Source: Ventricola sp017626895 | GTDB taxonomy: Bacteria > Bacillota > Clostridia > Christensenellales > Aristaeellaceae | Assembly (NCBI GenBank): GCA_017626895.1 | Contig: JAGAHV010000271.1 | Location: 1-5,695, forward strand | Length of the DNA stretch: 5,695 nucleotides | Direction of reading: 5' to 3' | Shown: positions 5,566 to 5,695 of the stretch, in pieces | Numbering within the stretch: the stretch's first letter is position 1 | How the letters are laid out: each line of letters starts with the position of its first letter | The notes under the pieces: generated by a model | What the model saw: the letters and a program-made list of their open reading frames with translations, nothing else | The model's database searches: none | What the model was told of the DNA's origin: nothing | Program-made: the position numbers and the translations under genes

Positions 5566-5601
5566 TGTCAGACTAATGGGCACTGTAAAACTAACGGGCA
5601 C
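5566..5601 (-). repeat. Two adjacent subterminal motifs at the right end
   Basis: On the plus strand TGTCAGACTAATGGGCAC (5566-5583) is followed without a gap by TGTAAAACTAACGGGCAC (5584-5601); 15 of 18 positions agree. In reverse they read GTGCCCATTAGTCTGACA and GTGCCCGTTAGTTTTACA, the same motif as at the left end, mirrored. Confidence 0.75.
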
Positions 5602-5610
5602 GCCATCTCT

Positions 5611-5637
5611 ACCTGTGCCCGTTACTTTTGCAATTCA
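5611..5637 (-). repeat. Right terminal inverted repeat
   Basis: This is the exact inverse of 4813-4839 over 27 bp, ending in TTGCAATTCA. Beyond it, 5638-5695 is AT-rich and shows no gene or structure I can name. Confidence 0.9.
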
Positions 5638-5695
5638 GCAGTTTTTATGTGCACACAACAATTATTTTTCGGCTTTTTGAGCTTGTATTTCCGAT

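Larger units (their letters stand above)
4813..5637. mobile_element. Decayed or non-autonomous insertion element, IS21-like ends
   Basis: An 825-bp segment is bounded by perfect 27-bp inverted repeats (4813-4839 and 5611-5637) that begin TG and end CA. Just inside, each end carries two further copies of an 18-bp motif in mirrored order. Multiple transposase-binding repeats at each end and TG/CA tips are typical of the IS21 family, whose full members are about 2-2.5 kb with istA and istB. No transposase or helper ATPase can be read here, and the interior is broken by stops in all frames. No matching target duplication is visible (4805-4812 against 5638-5645). It is therefore most likely an internally deleted remnant or a MITE mobilised in trans; the family name is inference. 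Confidence 0.62.

Noticed and set aside
4805..5645. Target-site duplication flanking the element
   Set aside because: The eight bases outside each end do not match, so none is claimed.

Overview
The window holds one complete binding-protein-dependent ABC import operon, read entirely from the minus strand, between two regulatory or mobile intergenic regions. In transcription order, from high to low coordinates, it encodes a secreted substrate-binding protein (3588-4664), a fused double permease (1543-3327) and an ATPase with a C-terminal TOBE-type domain (360-1436). All three belong to the broad family usually annotated as ferric iron, 2-aminoethylphosphonate, thiamine or sugar-phosphate importers. 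The substrate cannot be fixed from sequence. The usual 'iron(III)' label is doubtful, because the binding protein has a Phe-Leu-His-Asp segment where classical FbpA proteins carry their iron-binding tyrosine pair.

Regulatory layout: a consensus promoter (TTGACA, 17 bp, TATAAT) lies about 75 nt upstream of the binding-protein gene, and an imperfect 21-bp dyad covers its -10 box. A strong intrinsic terminator stands 56 nt after the binding-protein gene, before the permease. I see no good second promoter there, so permease and ATPase are probably made by read-through at lower levels than the binding protein. A second intrinsic terminator (201-266) closes the operon. Beyond it, at the left edge, another minus-strand gene begins (first codons only, 1-41). 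It has its own consensus promoter embedded in a perfect 12-bp inverted repeat that looks like an operator.

The right side (about 4813-5637) contains no convincing gene. It is bounded by a perfect 27-bp inverted repeat starting TG and ending CA. Just inside each end lie two copies of an 18-bp motif (consensus GTGCCCRTTAGTCTTACA). This looks like the ends of an insertion sequence with multiple terminal repeats, most like the IS21 family, but without a recognisable istA or istB: a decayed or non-autonomous derivative sitting 40 bp upstream of the transporter promoter. Its interior has further degenerate copies of the terminus, an interleaved array of 9-bp inverted repeats and a plus-strand terminator. 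Bases 5638-5695 show nothing I can name.

Organism: consensus promoters, strong AGGAGG-type ribosome sites, a TTG start and AT-rich intergenic DNA around moderately GC-rich genes suit Bacillota (Clostridia-like) or a related phylum. The binding protein has a signal peptide with no lipobox cysteine, which is more usual in bacteria with an outer membrane, so a diderm lineage (for example Negativicutes or Synergistota) is possible. This assignment is weak.
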